Shown one piece after another: positions 43,306-53,604 of a DNA stretch of 64,000 bases; position 1 is the first letter of the stretch, and each line of letters begins with the position of its first letter. The notes under the pieces are model-generated. The model was given only the letters and a program-made list of their open reading frames with translations. It was not told the DNA's origin and did no database searches. This DNA is from Salinibacterium sp. ZJ70 (GTDB lineage Bacteria; Actinomycetota; Actinomycetes; Actinomycetales; Microbacteriaceae): positions 2,728,001 through 2,792,000 of the forward strand of contig NZ_CP061770.1 in the NCBI RefSeq assembly GCF_011751865.2, read 5' to 3'. The translations under genes were made by a program, and so were the position numbers.

Positions 43306-43721
43306 GACTGCGGGCGCAGCGGACGCCACACGACCAGCTGGTTCTGCTTGCGCACGCGCGTGCCCGCCTTGAGCGAGATGACCTCGCCCTCCGATCCCGC
43401 GGCGAACACGCGGCGGCCCGAGCGAGCGAGCATCTCGTCGGCGAGCGCCGACTCGAGTTCGCGCACGCGGTTCGAGAGCGCGAGCACCTGGTTCTCCAGC
43501 TCCAGGATCCGACGGATCCCCTCCAGATTGAGCCCCTCCGCCGACAACCGCGCGATCTCACGCAGCTGCACGATGTCGCGCATCGAGTAGCGCCGCGACT
43601 GGCCGGGGGTGCGCTGCGGCTGCACGAGCCCCATCCGGTCGTACTGCCGCAGCGTCTGCGGATGCATCCCCGCGAGCTCCGCCGCCACCGCGATCGCGAA
43701 CAGCGGGGTCGACTCGTCCAT
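43302..43721 (-). CDS. hspR: Heat-shock repressor HspR (MerR family)
   Basis: A 139-residue MerR-type regulator. LFAIAVAAELAGMHPQTLRQYDRMGLVQPQRTPGQSRRYSMRDI is the winged helix, followed by a coiled coil (ILELENQVLALSNRVRELESAL) and a basic tail containing RVRKQNQLVVWRP. It represses dnaK and clpB through HAIR operators with DnaK as co-repressor, as established in Streptomyces and mycobacteria. It is the fourth gene of the operon and so autoregulated. Its start overlaps the dnaJ stop. Confidence 0.95.
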   Translation of the reverse strand: MDESTPLFAIAVAAELAGMHPQTLRQYDRMGLVQPQRTPGQSRRYSMRDIVQLREIARLSAEGLNLEGIRRILELENQVLALSNRVRELESALADEMLARSGRRVFAAGSEGEVISLKAGTRVRKQNQLVVWRPLRPQS

Positions 43722-44710
43722 CAGCCTCCGGCCTTCTGGATCAGGTCGGCCCGCGGGTTCTCGTCGGGCAGCGCGGCAGCGAACGCCTGCAGCTTCTTCT
43801 TGGCATCGTGGCTGAGGTGGGCCGGCACCACCACCTGCACCGTCGCGAGCAGGTCGCCGGTGCCCTTCGACGTGGCGACACCACGGCCCTTCACGCGCAG
43901 CACTCGACCGCTCGGCGTACCGGGGGCGACCTTCAGCCGCACCGGCTTTCCGTCGAACGTCGGCACCTCGATCGTGGCGCCGAGCGCGGCCTCGGCGAAC
44001 GTGATCGGCACATCGATGCGCAGGTTCAGCCCGTCGCGCTCGAACACGGGATGCGGGCGCACGCTCACCGTGAGGATGAGGTCACCCGGGTCTCCCCCGT
44101 TCGGGCTCGGCTGCCCCTTGCCGCGCAGCTTGATCTTCTGCCCGTCAGCGACCCCCGCGGGGATCTTCACCTTCGTGGAGGCCCCACCCGGCAGCTGCAG
44201 GGTGACGGTGTCGCCGTGGATGGCGGTCGCGAAGTCGAGCGTCGTCGACGCCGTGATGTCGGCGCCCTTCGTCGGTCCGTAGCGGAAGCCGCCCGGGGCG
44301 CCGCCGAATCCGCCGCCGCCACCACCGAACATCTCTCCGAGCAGATCCTCGAATCCGCCCGCGGAGGCGTAGCTCGCGCGGCCGCGGCCACCACCTGCCT
44401 GGGTGAACATCCCGCCGAAGACGTCGTCGAACCCGCCGGCACCGCCAGCGCCGCCGGAGGTGAACCGTGCGCCGGATCCCATCGCGCGGATCTGATCGTA
44501 TTCAGACCGCTGCTCGGGATCCGACAGCACGGTGTACGCCTCGCTGATCTCCTTGAACCGCGCCTCGGCGGCCGCGTCACCCGGGTTGGAGTCCGGGTGA
44601 TACTGCCGCGCGAGCTTGCGGTACACCTTCTTCAGCTCGGCCTCGGAGACATCCTTCGAAACGCCGAGCACCTTGTAGAAGTCCTTATCGAACCAGTCCT
44701 GGCTGGCCAT
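43721..44710 (-). CDS. dnaJ: DnaJ-type co-chaperone without zinc finger
   Basis: A 329-residue J protein. The J domain (residues 9-75) has the HPD triad at 38-40 in ARQYHPDSNPGD. A Gly-rich linker spans about 85-140 (GGAGGAGGFDD, FGGGGGGFGG). Two substrate-binding beta domains follow directly (KVKIPAGVADGQKIKLRGKG). The four CxxCxGxG repeats of type I DnaJ are missing, so it is a CbpA/type II form, normal for the HspR-operon paralogue. It stimulates DnaK ATPase activity. Confidence 0.93.
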   Translation of the reverse strand: MASQDWFDKDFYKVLGVSKDVSEAELKKVYRKLARQYHPDSNPGDAAAEARFKEISEAYTVLSDPEQRSEYDQIRAMGSGARFTSGGAGGAGGFDDVFGGMFTQAGGGRGRASYASAGGFEDLLGEMFGGGGGGFGGAPGGFRYGPTKGADITASTTLDFATAIHGDTVTLQLPGGASTKVKIPAGVADGQKIKLRGKGQPSPNGGDPGDLILTVSVRPHPVFERDGLNLRIDVPITFAEAALGATIEVPTFDGKPVRLKVAPGTPSGRVLRVKGRGVATSKGTGDLLATVQVVVPAHLSHDAKKKLQAFAAALPDENPRADLIQKAGG

Positions 44711-44732
44711 CGGACTCCCTTCGCACTCGTGG

Positions 44733-45314
44733 TTACTCGGTCGGGGCGACGACCGCGACCTTGGCGGCGCGGATCAGTCGCTCACCGAGCGCGTAACCGA
44801 TCTGGATGACGTCCTTGACGGTGTCGGGCTCGGCCTCGGGGTCGGGCACGTGCACGACCGCCTCGTGGATGTTGGGGTCGAAGGGCTCGCCCACGACACC
44901 CACCCGCCGGAGTCCGTACTTCTCGAACCCTCCGCGCAGCTTCTGCGCGACGATCGCGAGCGCCGACCCCTCTTCGAGGTCGCCGTGCGCGTCCGCCAGG
45001 TCGAGGTCGTCGATCACCGGGATGAGCGAACGGATGACCTCGGCGATGACCGCCTCGCGGTTGGCAGCGCGGTCGCGCTCCACACGGGTGCGGAAGTTCG
45101 CCAGGTCGGCCTGTGCCCGCGCTGCGATCTCGCGGTACTCGGCGACCAGATCCTTCTCGGCATCCGCGAGCAGTGCGAGATCCTCGTCGCTCAACCCGTC
45201 GCCCTCGGTCGGAGCCTGGTCGGCGGCGTGAGCACGGGGCTCGCCCGTCTCGGGATCGATCTTGCGCTTGTCGTTGACGGTGGGCTCTTCGCCCTCGTTC
45301 ATCTCGTCGACCAT
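44733..45314 (-). CDS. grpE: Nucleotide exchange factor GrpE
   Basis: A 193-residue protein with an acidic disordered N-terminus, a long helix (EYREIAARAQADLANFRTRVERDRAA) and a C-terminal beta domain with VVGEPFDPNIHEAVVHV and IQIGYALGERLIRAAKVAVV. These are GrpE signatures. It releases ADP from DnaK. It starts two bases after the dnaK stop and ends 22 bases before dnaJ, in the classic dnaK-grpE-dnaJ-hspR order. Confidence 0.95.
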   Translation of the reverse strand: MVDEMNEGEEPTVNDKRKIDPETGEPRAHAADQAPTEGDGLSDEDLALLADAEKDLVAEYREIAARAQADLANFRTRVERDRAANREAVIAEVIRSLIPVIDDLDLADAHGDLEEGSALAIVAQKLRGGFEKYGLRRVGVVGEPFDPNIHEAVVHVPDPEAEPDTVKDVIQIGYALGERLIRAAKVAVVAPTE

Positions 45315-45316
45315 GA

Positions 45317-47170
<1,854 letters not shown>

Positions 47171-47205
47171 GAGGGGTCTCCTTGATGTTCGGGGAGCGCG
47201 CATAG

Positions 47206-47226
47206 GTTGAGTCGCGCTGTATCAAG
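47206..47226. promoter_or_regulatory. HAIR operator 1 of dnaK
   Basis: GTTGAGT, seven bases, then TATCAAG. It matches the HspR HAIR consensus with mismatches at the outer positions. It lies 36 bases upstream of the dnaK ATG and probably overlaps the promoter. Confidence 0.75.
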
Positions 47227-47257
47227 TTTGCGTCGCCGTTCGCGGGATGTCAATCGG

Positions 47258-47278
47258 GTTGAGTCGTGGTGACTCAAC
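47258..47278. promoter_or_regulatory. HAIR operator 2, shared by dnaK and the divergent gene
   Basis: GTTGAGT, seven bases, then ACTCAAC, a perfect dyad in HAIR spacing. It lies 52 bases from the first HAIR, about five helical turns. It also overlaps the 5' end of the rightward secreted-protein frame, whose expression could therefore also respond to HspR. Confidence 0.85.
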
Positions 47279-48087
47279 TTCACGAGCGCCCGAGCGAGCA
47301 GGCAGGAAGCATCCAGGCTCGCCGACACCCCCTCCTGATCAGCGCTGTCGCGCTCGGGGTGCTCGCGGTTCTGGCAGGCGTCGCGCTCCTGCTGATGCGC
47401 CGCGTGGTGTCGGCTTCCGGGCGCGGCGCAGCGCTCACCGCGCTCGTGCTCGCAGGAGCCCTCGCCCTGACCGGCACGAGCGCGAGCCCCGCATTCGCTG
47501 CCAACCTCGCCGATCCGAGCTGCACGACGGATGTCGCGCCGCCCCCGCCGACACCGACAGTCCCGCCGACACCGACCTCGGCACCGACCCCGCCCGCGTG
47601 CACCACCGACTTCACCATCGACCTCGCCAACCTGCAGCCCGCCTGGGGCCGCGCGCCAAGCGGCGTCAACGGCGTCGCTGGCATCGACGCCGCCATCCGT
47701 GCCGAATTCGCCGAATTCGGCGCGGTCATGCGGCTCACCGAGTACGCCTATCAGGACGCCGTTCTCCGCTGGTTCGACACCGTCGACGGCTCCCGCGTCG
47801 AACGCGGCACGGCGCCGTTCGTCTACACGAACATCGCCTGGACAGAGACGTTCGCCGTGGAGACTGACGTGCTCACTCCTGCCGAACCGATCACGTATGA
47901 CGTGCGCACCATGGCAGAGATCGAGCAGCTCCGGCGCGACTCCGCCGAAGCCGCTGGCATCCTCGACTACACAACCGCGCAATACGAGTGGGCAGTCGAC
48001 AACTCCCGGTTCACGGCCCGCTTCACCATCAGCGCCACCGACCGATGCGGGACGCTGTTCACGCACACCTACGCACTTCGAGACTGA
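47266..48087 (+). CDS. Secreted/membrane protein with Pro-Thr-rich linker, start uncertain
   Basis: A frame of up to 273 codons. Two hydrophobic segments lie near the N-terminus: PLLISAVALGVLAVLAGVALLLM, flanked by RRH and RR, and LTALVLAGALALTGTSASPAFA, which ends like a signal peptidase site. Then come a Pro-Thr linker (APPPPTPTVPPTPTSAPTPP) between two CTTD segments and a ~150-residue domain with no family I recognise. The first segment looks like the C-terminal anchor of a sortase substrate, so the true start may be ATG 47395, which leaves only the signal peptide. GTG 47266 or 47269 would lie inside the second HAIR. Confidence 0.55.
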   Translation: MVTQLHERPSEQAGSIQARRHPLLISAVALGVLAVLAGVALLLMRRVVSASGRGAALTALVLAGALALTGTSASPAFAANLADPSCTTDVAPPPPTPTVPPTPTSAPTPPACTTDFTIDLANLQPAWGRAPSGVNGVAGIDAAIRAEFAEFGAVMRLTEYAYQDAVLRWFDTVDGSRVERGTAPFVYTNIAWTETFAVETDVLTPAEPITYDVRTMAEIEQLRRDSAEAAGILDYTTAQYEWAVDNSRFTARFTISATDRCGTLFTHTYALRD

Positions 48088-48256
48088 CGCGCCTGCCGGG
48101 CTCTCCCGCTGACCCACCACGGCGCGCCCCACTCCGGCCCCCGAACGGGTGTGGCACCTCGTCACGCCAACGGATGTCGCGCGGGGTAGCGTGCACATGT
48201 GGTTCCGGGACAACGGAGTTACCGGAAGTTCAATTCACGGAAGTAGCGTGCGCCTC

Positions 48257-49696
48257 ATGACGGACAACCGCCCTGCAACACCCCCTCCCACGGCACGGAC
48301 CGGCGCCGTGCGCGTCATGGGTCTCGACCTGCGAGAGAACGCGGACGTTCCCCGCCGTCGCATCTTCGCGTGGGCCCTCTGGGATTGGGCGACACAGCCG
48401 TTCAACACGGTGCTGCTCACCTTCGTGTGGGTTCCGCTCTTCCTCACCACCGACTTCTTCCTCGACCCCGCGGTGGTGGCCGCGGCAGACCGCGACGCCG
48501 AAGGCAACATCCTGGGGTGCGACGGGAGCAACTCGCTCAGCGCCTACTGCACCGACCTCGGCAGTCTCGCCGTGCAACTCGGCTGGGGTATCACCGCCGC
48601 CGGAGTCCTGATCGCGCTTCTCGCACCAGTGCTCGGCCAGCGTGCTGACGCGGCAGGTCGCACCAAGCTCTCGCTGGCGGTCTTCACCGGGCTGCTCGTG
48701 CTCGCCCAGCTCGGGATGTTCTTCGTGTCGGCGACTCCCGACATGTTCTGGATGGGCGTCGTGCTGATCGCGATGGGAAGCGTCTTCGGCGAAATCGCCG
48801 GCGTCTCCTACAACGCTCTGCTCGTGTCGGTCTCCACTCCTCGCACGGTCGGCAAGGTATCCGGGTTGGGATGGGGTTTCGGCTACCTCGGCGGCATCAT
48901 CGCGCTCATCGTCATCGTCGCGCTCAACCTCGCGGGCGTGCTCGACTTCGACAACGGATTCAGCTTCCAGCTCATCGCGCTCGGCGGCGCCGTGTGGACG
49001 ATCATCTTCTCGATCCCGATCCTGAAGGCCGTCCCCGAGCCCGAGAAGGTCGGCGGCATCAAGAAGGTCAACTTCTTCATGGGGTACGTCGAACTGGGCC
49101 GCAGCATCGCGCGCCTGTGGAGGGACGCGCGCCACACCTTCTGGTTCCTGCTCGCGAGCGCGGTGTACCGCGATGGCCTCTCGGCCGTCTTCACGTTCGG
49201 CGCGGTGATCGCCGCCCAGGTGTTCGGCTTCAAGTTCATCGAGCTGGTCCTCTTCGGCATCGTGCTCAACCTGGTCGCAGGCGTCTCCACGATCCTCGCC
49301 GGCCGGCTTGACGACAGATTCGGGCCGAAACCCGTCATCCTGGTTGCGATCGGCGGCCTCGTCGTGTGCTGTCTCACTGTGTTCATCGGCGCCGGACTGG
49401 GCAATCTGCTGTTCTGGGTCGCGGGCATCGTGCTGGCTGCGTTCGTCGGCCCCGCGCAGGCGGCCTCCCGCAGCTTCCTCGCGCGCGTCACCCCAGCCGG
49501 CCACGAGGGCGAGGTCTTCGGCCTCTACGCCACGACGGGGCGCGCCACCGGATGGATGGCATCGCTGCTGTGGGGCGTGTTCATCGCCGCCGCCGCCAAC
49601 CAGACGCTCTATGGCATCCTCGGCATCGCCCTCGTGCTGGCCGTCGGGTTCGTGCTGCTCTGCTTCGTGCGCCCGCCCGCGCGCGTGGAGTCTTAA
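48257..49696 (+). CDS. MFS transporter of the UMF1 type
   Basis: A 479-residue protein with about 12 helices. RRRIFAWALWDWATQPFNTVLLTFVWVPLFL is the UMF1 N-terminal signature. APVLGQRADAAGRTK is the A-like loop after helix 2, and a second LAGRLDDRFGPKPVI loop follows in the C-terminal half. Relatives include Atg22-like vacuolar exporters of amino acids. The ATG at 48257 is chosen; an internal ATG after about 22 residues (MGLDLREN) is also possible. It is followed by a MarR regulator 40 bases later. Confidence 0.87.
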   Translation: MTDNRPATPPPTARTGAVRVMGLDLRENADVPRRRIFAWALWDWATQPFNTVLLTFVWVPLFLTTDFFLDPAVVAAADRDAEGNILGCDGSNSLSAYCTDLGSLAVQLGWGITAAGVLIALLAPVLGQRADAAGRTKLSLAVFTGLLVLAQLGMFFVSATPDMFWMGVVLIAMGSVFGEIAGVSYNALLVSVSTPRTVGKVSGLGWGFGYLGGIIALIVIVALNLAGVLDFDNGFSFQLIALGGAVWTIIFSIPILKAVPEPEKVGGIKKVNFFMGYVELGRSIARLWRDARHTFWFLLASAVYRDGLSAVFTFGAVIAAQVFGFKFIELVLFGIVLNLVAGVSTILAGRLDDRFGPKPVILVAIGGLVVCCLTVFIGAGLGNLLFWVAGIVLAAFVGPAQAASRSFLARVTPAGHEGEVFGLYATTGRATGWMASLLWGVFIAAAANQTLYGILGIALVLAVGFVLLCFVRPPARVES

Positions 49697-49712
49697 GGGG
49701 GTTCACCTCCGC

Positions 49713-49736
49713 GCCCTCGCGGTCTAACGTGAGGGC
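49713..49736. promoter_or_regulatory. Candidate operator of the MarR gene
   Basis: GCCCTC and GAGGGC flank 12 bases containing the -10-like TCTAAC. The dyad abuts the ATG at 49737, suggesting a leaderless or very short-leader transcript with autorepression. Support is limited to symmetry and position. Confidence 0.3.
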
Positions 49737-50150
49737 ATGGAGGCACCTCTCGCATACTGGCTCAGCCTGGTCGAGCGCCTGGTGCAGGCACGCATTGCAT
49801 CAGTCCTCGACGAACACGGCGTCACCCGCATCCAATGGCGAGTGCTCACCGTCCTCGAAGAGGCGCCCGCGCCTCTCGCCACCCTGCAGCAGAGCTCCGA
49901 AGGGCTGCCGCCTGCCGACGAAGACGAGACGCCCGAGTCGGCTGTGCTCGAGCTCGTCGAGAGCAGGTGGGTCTCGGGCGACGCCGATCAGTTCGAGCTC
50001 ACAGAGCACGGCTCGGATGCGCTGCGCCGGATGTCGGCGACCGTCGCCGAACTGCGCGCCTCCGCCCTCGCCGGCATCAGCCCCGAGGAGGAGGAGGTGA
50101 TGATCGCCGGACTGCGGCGCATCGCCGAGAACCTCGACGAGTCGCAGTGA
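49737..50150 (+). CDS. MarR-like winged-helix regulator
   Basis: A 137-residue protein. Helices LAYWLSLVERLVQARIASVLDEHGVTRIQWRVLTVLEEAPAPL match the MarR dimerisation and first HTH helices. A wing region contains VLELVESRWVSGDADQFELTEHGSDALRRM. The recognition helix is less typical than in the gene at 26156. It lies immediately downstream of the UMF1 transporter and is a likely regulator of it. Confidence 0.72.
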   Translation: MEAPLAYWLSLVERLVQARIASVLDEHGVTRIQWRVLTVLEEAPAPLATLQQSSEGLPPADEDETPESAVLELVESRWVSGDADQFELTEHGSDALRRMSATVAELRASALAGISPEEEEVMIAGLRRIAENLDESQ

Positions 50151-50236
50151 GCGGCTCGCACGGCCGCCGCTAGGCTGACCGCAGGGTCGCCGCCGGCGAG
50201 CGCATCCGCATCGACCACGTGAGGCAGACACCCCCC

Positions 50237-50767
50237 ATGACGACCGCAGACGCCACCGAGTACGTCATCCTGATGGACAACGACGGCACGCCGATCGGCA
50301 CCGCGCCGAAGGCCACCGTGCACTCCACGAACACGCCGCTGCACTTCGCCTTCTCGTGCCACGTGTTCAGCCCCGCGGGTCGTCTGCTGATGACGCGCCG
50401 CGCGCTCACCAAGGACACCTTCCCCGGCGTCTGGACGAACGCCTTCTGCGGCCACCCTGCCCCCGGCGAGAACGCCGTCGACGCGATCGTGCGCCGCGCC
50501 GAGCAGGAGCTCGGTCTTGCGGTGCGCGACGTCGAGGTCGTTCTGCCGCACTTCCGCTACATGGCGATGGATGCGAACGGCATCGTCGAGAACGAGATCT
50601 GCCCGGTGTTCCGCGCGATCGCCGACGTCGACCCGAACCCCTCGAAGGATGAGGTGGCCGAGTGGGCGTGGGCCGACCCGCTCGCAGTGCGCACCGCCAC
50701 GGAGGCCGCGCCGTTCGCCTTCAGCCCGTGGTTCACCCTGCAGGTGGCTGCCTGGCCGGCAGCCTGA
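50237..50767 (+). CDS. idi: Isopentenyl-diphosphate delta-isomerase, type I
   Basis: A 176-residue Nudix-fold isomerase. HFAFSCHVFSPAGRLLMTRRALTKDTFPGVWTNAFCGHPAPGE carries the substrate Lys/Arg set and the catalytic Cys in TNAFCGHP. AIVRRAEQELGL is the Nudix-like helix. VENEICPVFRA carries the catalytic Glu. It interconverts IPP and DMAPP for isoprenoid synthesis in the cytoplasm. It ends three bases before the stop of dcd, convergently. Confidence 0.93.
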   Translation: MTTADATEYVILMDNDGTPIGTAPKATVHSTNTPLHFAFSCHVFSPAGRLLMTRRALTKDTFPGVWTNAFCGHPAPGENAVDAIVRRAEQELGLAVRDVEVVLPHFRYMAMDANGIVENEICPVFRAIADVDPNPSKDEVAEWAWADPLAVRTATEAAPFAFSPWFTLQVAAWPAA

Positions 50768-50770
50768 GGG

Positions 50771-51376
50771 CTACTCGCCCGGTGCGCCCGCGTCGCTGAT
50801 CGTCACATCCGTGTGCACGAAGTTCTGCCACGAACGCGACGCCGTCGGGCCGCGCTGGCCCTGGTAGCGGTTGCCGTACGGGCCCGAGCCGTAGGGGTTG
50901 TCGACGGGCGAGCTCGTGCGGATGAAGCACAGCTGGCCGATCTTCATGCCCGGCCACAGCTTGATCGGCAGCGTCGCGACGTTGCTGAGCTCGAGCGTCA
51001 CGTGACCGGAGAATCCGGGGTCGACGAATCCGGCGGTCGAGTGGGTCAGCAGGCCGAGTCGCCCGAGCGAGCTCTTGCCTTCGAGGCGCGCCGCGACGTC
51101 ATCCGGCAGCGTCACCAGCTCGAACGTCGAGCCGAGCACGAACTCACCGGGGTGCAGGATGAACGGCTCTCCCGGCTTGGCCTCGACGAGGCGCGTGAGC
51201 TCGGGCTGCTCCTCGGCCGGGTCGATGTAGGGGTACTTGTGGTTGTCGAACAACCGGAAGAAGCGGTCGAGACGCACGTCGACGCTCGACGGCTGGATCA
51301 TGCTGCGATCGAGGGGGTCGAGGCCGATGCGGCCTGCGTCGAGTTCGGCGGCGATGTCGCGGTCGCTGAGAAGCAT
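50771..51376 (-). CDS. dcd: dCTP deaminase (bifunctional dUMP-forming type)
   Basis: A 201-residue trimeric enzyme. [21 protein letters not shown] leads, then [60 protein letters not shown] contains the catalytic Glu and nucleotide-binding residues. The HKYPYIDP insertion and overall form match the actinobacterial enzyme that both deaminates dCTP and cleaves dUTP to dUMP. It keeps dUTP low and feeds dTMP synthesis. Confidence 0.93.
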   Translation of the reverse strand: MLLSDRDIAAELDAGRIGLDPLDRSMIQPSSVDVRLDRFFRLFDNHKYPYIDPAEEQPELTRLVEAKPGEPFILHPGEFVLGSTFELVTLPDDVAARLEGKSSLGRLGLLTHSTAGFVDPGFSGHVTLELSNVATLPIKLWPGMKIGQLCFIRTSSPVDNPYGSGPYGNRYQGQRGPTASRSWQNFVHTDVTISDAGAPGE

Positions 51377-51413
51377 GATCCGAGAGTACCGGTCGGGGGG
51401 AACCGGGCCCGCG

Positions 51414-52019
51414 TCAGCCTTCGAGGTTCGCGCGCATCTCCTTGTAGGTGCCGGTCTCGATTACCTCACCGGTGGCGTCATCGATGAACTCGACCACCAC
51501 GTCGACGTCATCGACGCCCACCCCCGAGAACTGCTGGTAGAGCGCGCCCTGCATGTAGAAGCCGAGAACGAGGAACGCCTCAAACGGCGAGTAGCGGGCG
51601 CCGTCGACCGAGACACGGAAGTGGGTCAGGTCATCGTCGACCTCGACACCCGTCAGGGAGTTGCTGTCGTCCGCGACGAGTTCGTCGACTCCCGCAGCCG
51701 CAGATTCGCGCATCTGCGCGAGCATGTCATCGCGCTGCGCCTTGGTCATCGTGTAGGTGACCGTGTCGCCGGCGACCTTCGCCGCCATTCCCTTCTCGGC
51801 TGCAGCCGCTTCGATCTCCCCGTCGGTCATCGTGTTCTGTGCGTCGAGCAGCGACCGCGCGATGGTGACGTCGACCGTGAAAAGTCCTTCGTCGACCTCG
51901 ACCGCCGCGGAGCCGGAGCCACCATCTCCTGCAGGTGCGGACGGGCCCGCGCAACCGGCGAGAGCGAGCGAGACTGCGAGAACGAACGGCACGGCGAGGG
52001 TTCGGGCGGGGTTCTTCAT
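51414..52019 (-). CDS. Small exported lipoprotein, LptA/LppX-unrelated, unknown role
   Basis: A 201-residue lipoprotein. Its signal is [21 protein letters not shown], a clean lipobox with Cys23. A Gly/Ser/Ala linker follows. The rest is acidic and mixed alpha-beta, with [39 protein letters not shown] and [22 protein letters not shown]. The family is not recognised. AAGGACCCC precedes the ATG at 52019. It is the gene nearest the tRNA and is transcribed away from it. Confidence 0.8.
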   Translation of the reverse strand: MKNPARTLAVPFVLAVSLALAGCAGPSAPAGDGGSGSAAVEVDEGLFTVDVTIARSLLDAQNTMTDGEIEAAAAEKGMAAKVAGDTVTYTMTKAQRDDMLAQMRESAAAGVDELVADDSNSLTGVEVDDDLTHFRVSVDGARYSPFEAFLVLGFYMQGALYQQFSGVGVDDVDVVVEFIDDATGEVIETGTYKEMRANLEG

Positions 52020-52139
52020 GGGGTCCTTCTTTCGGGTGAGGGTGAACAGCAAGGTGAGTCGGATGGGAGCGCCCTGCGGAATGCGGTGGATATCCGCTGA
52101 CGCTCTTATAGGCTGTGAGTTGTAGCCGCTTGCGGCTTC

Positions 52140-52210
52140 GGGGCTGTAGTTCAATGGCAGAACTTCTGCTTCCCAAGCAGATAGCGCGGGTTCGATTCCC
52201 GTCAGCCCCT
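52140..52210 (+). tRNA. tRNA-Gly (anticodon CCC)
   Basis: The 71-base sequence folds as a full cloverleaf: acceptor arms GGGGCTG and CAGCCCC, D arm with TTCAATGGCAGAA, anticodon stem TCTGC/GCAGA with loop TTCCCAA giving anticodon CCC, and T arm GCGGGTTCGATTCCCGT. The CCA end is not encoded. A plastic region follows directly. Confidence 0.95.
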
Positions 52211-52226
52211 CAATGTGTGTGTGAGT

Positions 52227-52251
52227 TCTCAAGCTAGTTGAGACTTTTCTC
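52227..52251 (+). terminator. Intrinsic terminator of the tRNA gene
   Basis: TCTCAA and TTGAGA form a six-base stem around GCTAG, followed by CTTTTCTC. It lies 16 bases after the tRNA 3' end. Stem plus T-rich tail fit an intrinsic terminator in this otherwise GC-rich genome. Confidence 0.65.
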
Positions 52252-52331
52252 ACGCAACCTAGACCACCCGCCGGATGAACAGGCGCCGTGGTTGACCTCC
52301 AGCGCTCGTTGAATCGGCCTGACTTTCGTTC

Positions 52332-53258
52332 CTATCGGGAGCCTTGTCCGGCAGGCGCCGGCCGGGCTGATTCCAGGTCAGCGTAGTACGCGTTCTCGGC
52401 CTCGATTGGGGTGCGCATGTCGAGCTCTCCGTGGAGTCGTGAGTTGTTCCACCACCACACCCATTCGAGGGTCGCGAGTTCGACCTGCTCGACGGTGCGC
52501 CAGGGGCCGCGCTGACGGATGAGCTCGGTCTTGTAGAGGTTGTTCACCGCCTCGGCCATCGCGTTATCAAAGCTGTCCCCGACGGTTCCGGTGGAGGGGA
52601 CGGCGCCGAGTTCGACGACCCGGTCGGTGTAGACCATCGCCATGTAGTTCGAGCCGTGGTCGGAGTGGTGGGTCAGCCCGGTGAGGTCGCCGCCAGCGTC
52701 CCACGCGGCCATATCGAGCGCCTGCAGTGGCAGTATCTCGGCCTTGAGCGTGGCGGCGACGTTCCATCCCACGATCCGCCTCGAATAGACGTCGGTGACG
52801 AACGCGACATAGGCGAACCCAGACCATGTCGCGACGTAGGTCACGTCGCAGACCCAGAGCCGGCGCGGGCCGTCGGCCGTGAACCTCCGGTTGACGAGAT
52901 CCTGCGGCAGCGACTGCGTCCGATCAGTCTTCGTCGTGAACACCCGCTTCGACTTCTTCACCCCACGCACCCCGACCAGCCGCATCAGCCGCTCGGTCTG
53001 GTCGCGGCCGATGTCCCAGCCTTGCCGGCGCATCAGCGCATGCATCTTCCGCCGCCCGTAGACGCCGTAGTTCTCCGCATGCAGCCTGGCGACCTCCGGA
53101 ACGAGAAGGTCGTCGCGCAGCTGCCGGGCGGATGGGGCGCGATCTCTCGCGGCGCGGTATCCGCGGGAGGTGAGGAAGCCCTGCACTGCCGGTCGGAGGA
53201 CACGGCAGATGAGCTCGACCCCGAAACGATCCCGGTGCTCGTCGATAAACCGGATCAT
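52332..53258 (-). CDS. IS3-family transposase OrfB (DDE catalytic subunit)
   Basis: A 308-residue DDE transposase. An N-terminal helical region includes YGVYGRRKMHALMRRQGWDIGRDQTERLMR. The rve core has Asp in WVCDVTYVATW, Asp in HHSDHGSNYMAM and Glu in NAMAEAVNNLYKTEL, followed by WWWNNSRLHGELDMRTP. All three catalytic residues are intact. It probably functions as an OrfAB fusion made by -1 frameshifting, since its frame is open back to the slippery run GTTTTTC in orfA. Confidence 0.95.
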   Translation of the reverse strand: MIRFIDEHRDRFGVELICRVLRPAVQGFLTSRGYRAARDRAPSARQLRDDLLVPEVARLHAENYGVYGRRKMHALMRRQGWDIGRDQTERLMRLVGVRGVKKSKRVFTTKTDRTQSLPQDLVNRRFTADGPRRLWVCDVTYVATWSGFAYVAFVTDVYSRRIVGWNVAATLKAEILPLQALDMAAWDAGGDLTGLTHHSDHGSNYMAMVYTDRVVELGAVPSTGTVGDSFDNAMAEAVNNLYKTELIRQRGPWRTVEQVELATLEWVWWWNNSRLHGELDMRTPIEAENAYYADLESARPAPAGQGSR

Positions 53259-53263
53259 CTCGG

Positions 53264-53569
53264 TCAGGGGCGGTCGAGCTCCTTCGCGAAAAACACGCTC
53301 GCAGCCTTGAGGATCTCGTTCGCCTTCCGCAACTCCGAGACCTCCTTCTCCAGCTGCTTGATCCTGGCGACGGCGTCGGTGGTGACGCCGGGCTTGGTGC
53401 CGGCGTCGACCTCGTAGCGGCGCTGCCAGAGCCGCAGCGTCTCCGGGCTCATCCCGAGCAGACCGGCGACGTGACGGACCGCGCTCATCATGTTCGGGTG
53501 CTCCGGCCGCGTCTCCGCGAGCATCCGCAACGCCCGCTCACGCATCTCCGGCGAATACTTCCTGTTCAT
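53264..53569 (-). CDS. IS3-family transposase OrfA (DNA-binding subunit)
   Basis: A 101-residue protein. The helix-turn-helix reads MNRKYSPEMRERALRMLAE, then VRHVAGLLGMSPETLRLWQRRYEVDAG. A leucine-zipper region, RIKQLEKEVSELRKANEILKAASVFFAKEL, follows. It binds the terminal repeats. Near its end the minus strand has GTTTTTC, a likely -1 frameshift site leading into orfB. Confidence 0.95.
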   Translation of the reverse strand: MNRKYSPEMRERALRMLAETRPEHPNMMSAVRHVAGLLGMSPETLRLWQRRYEVDAGTKPGVTTDAVARIKQLEKEVSELRKANEILKAASVFFAKELDRP

Positions 53570-53604
53570 TGAGTTCCATCAATGCTTGAAGAACGGAACG
53601 AAAG

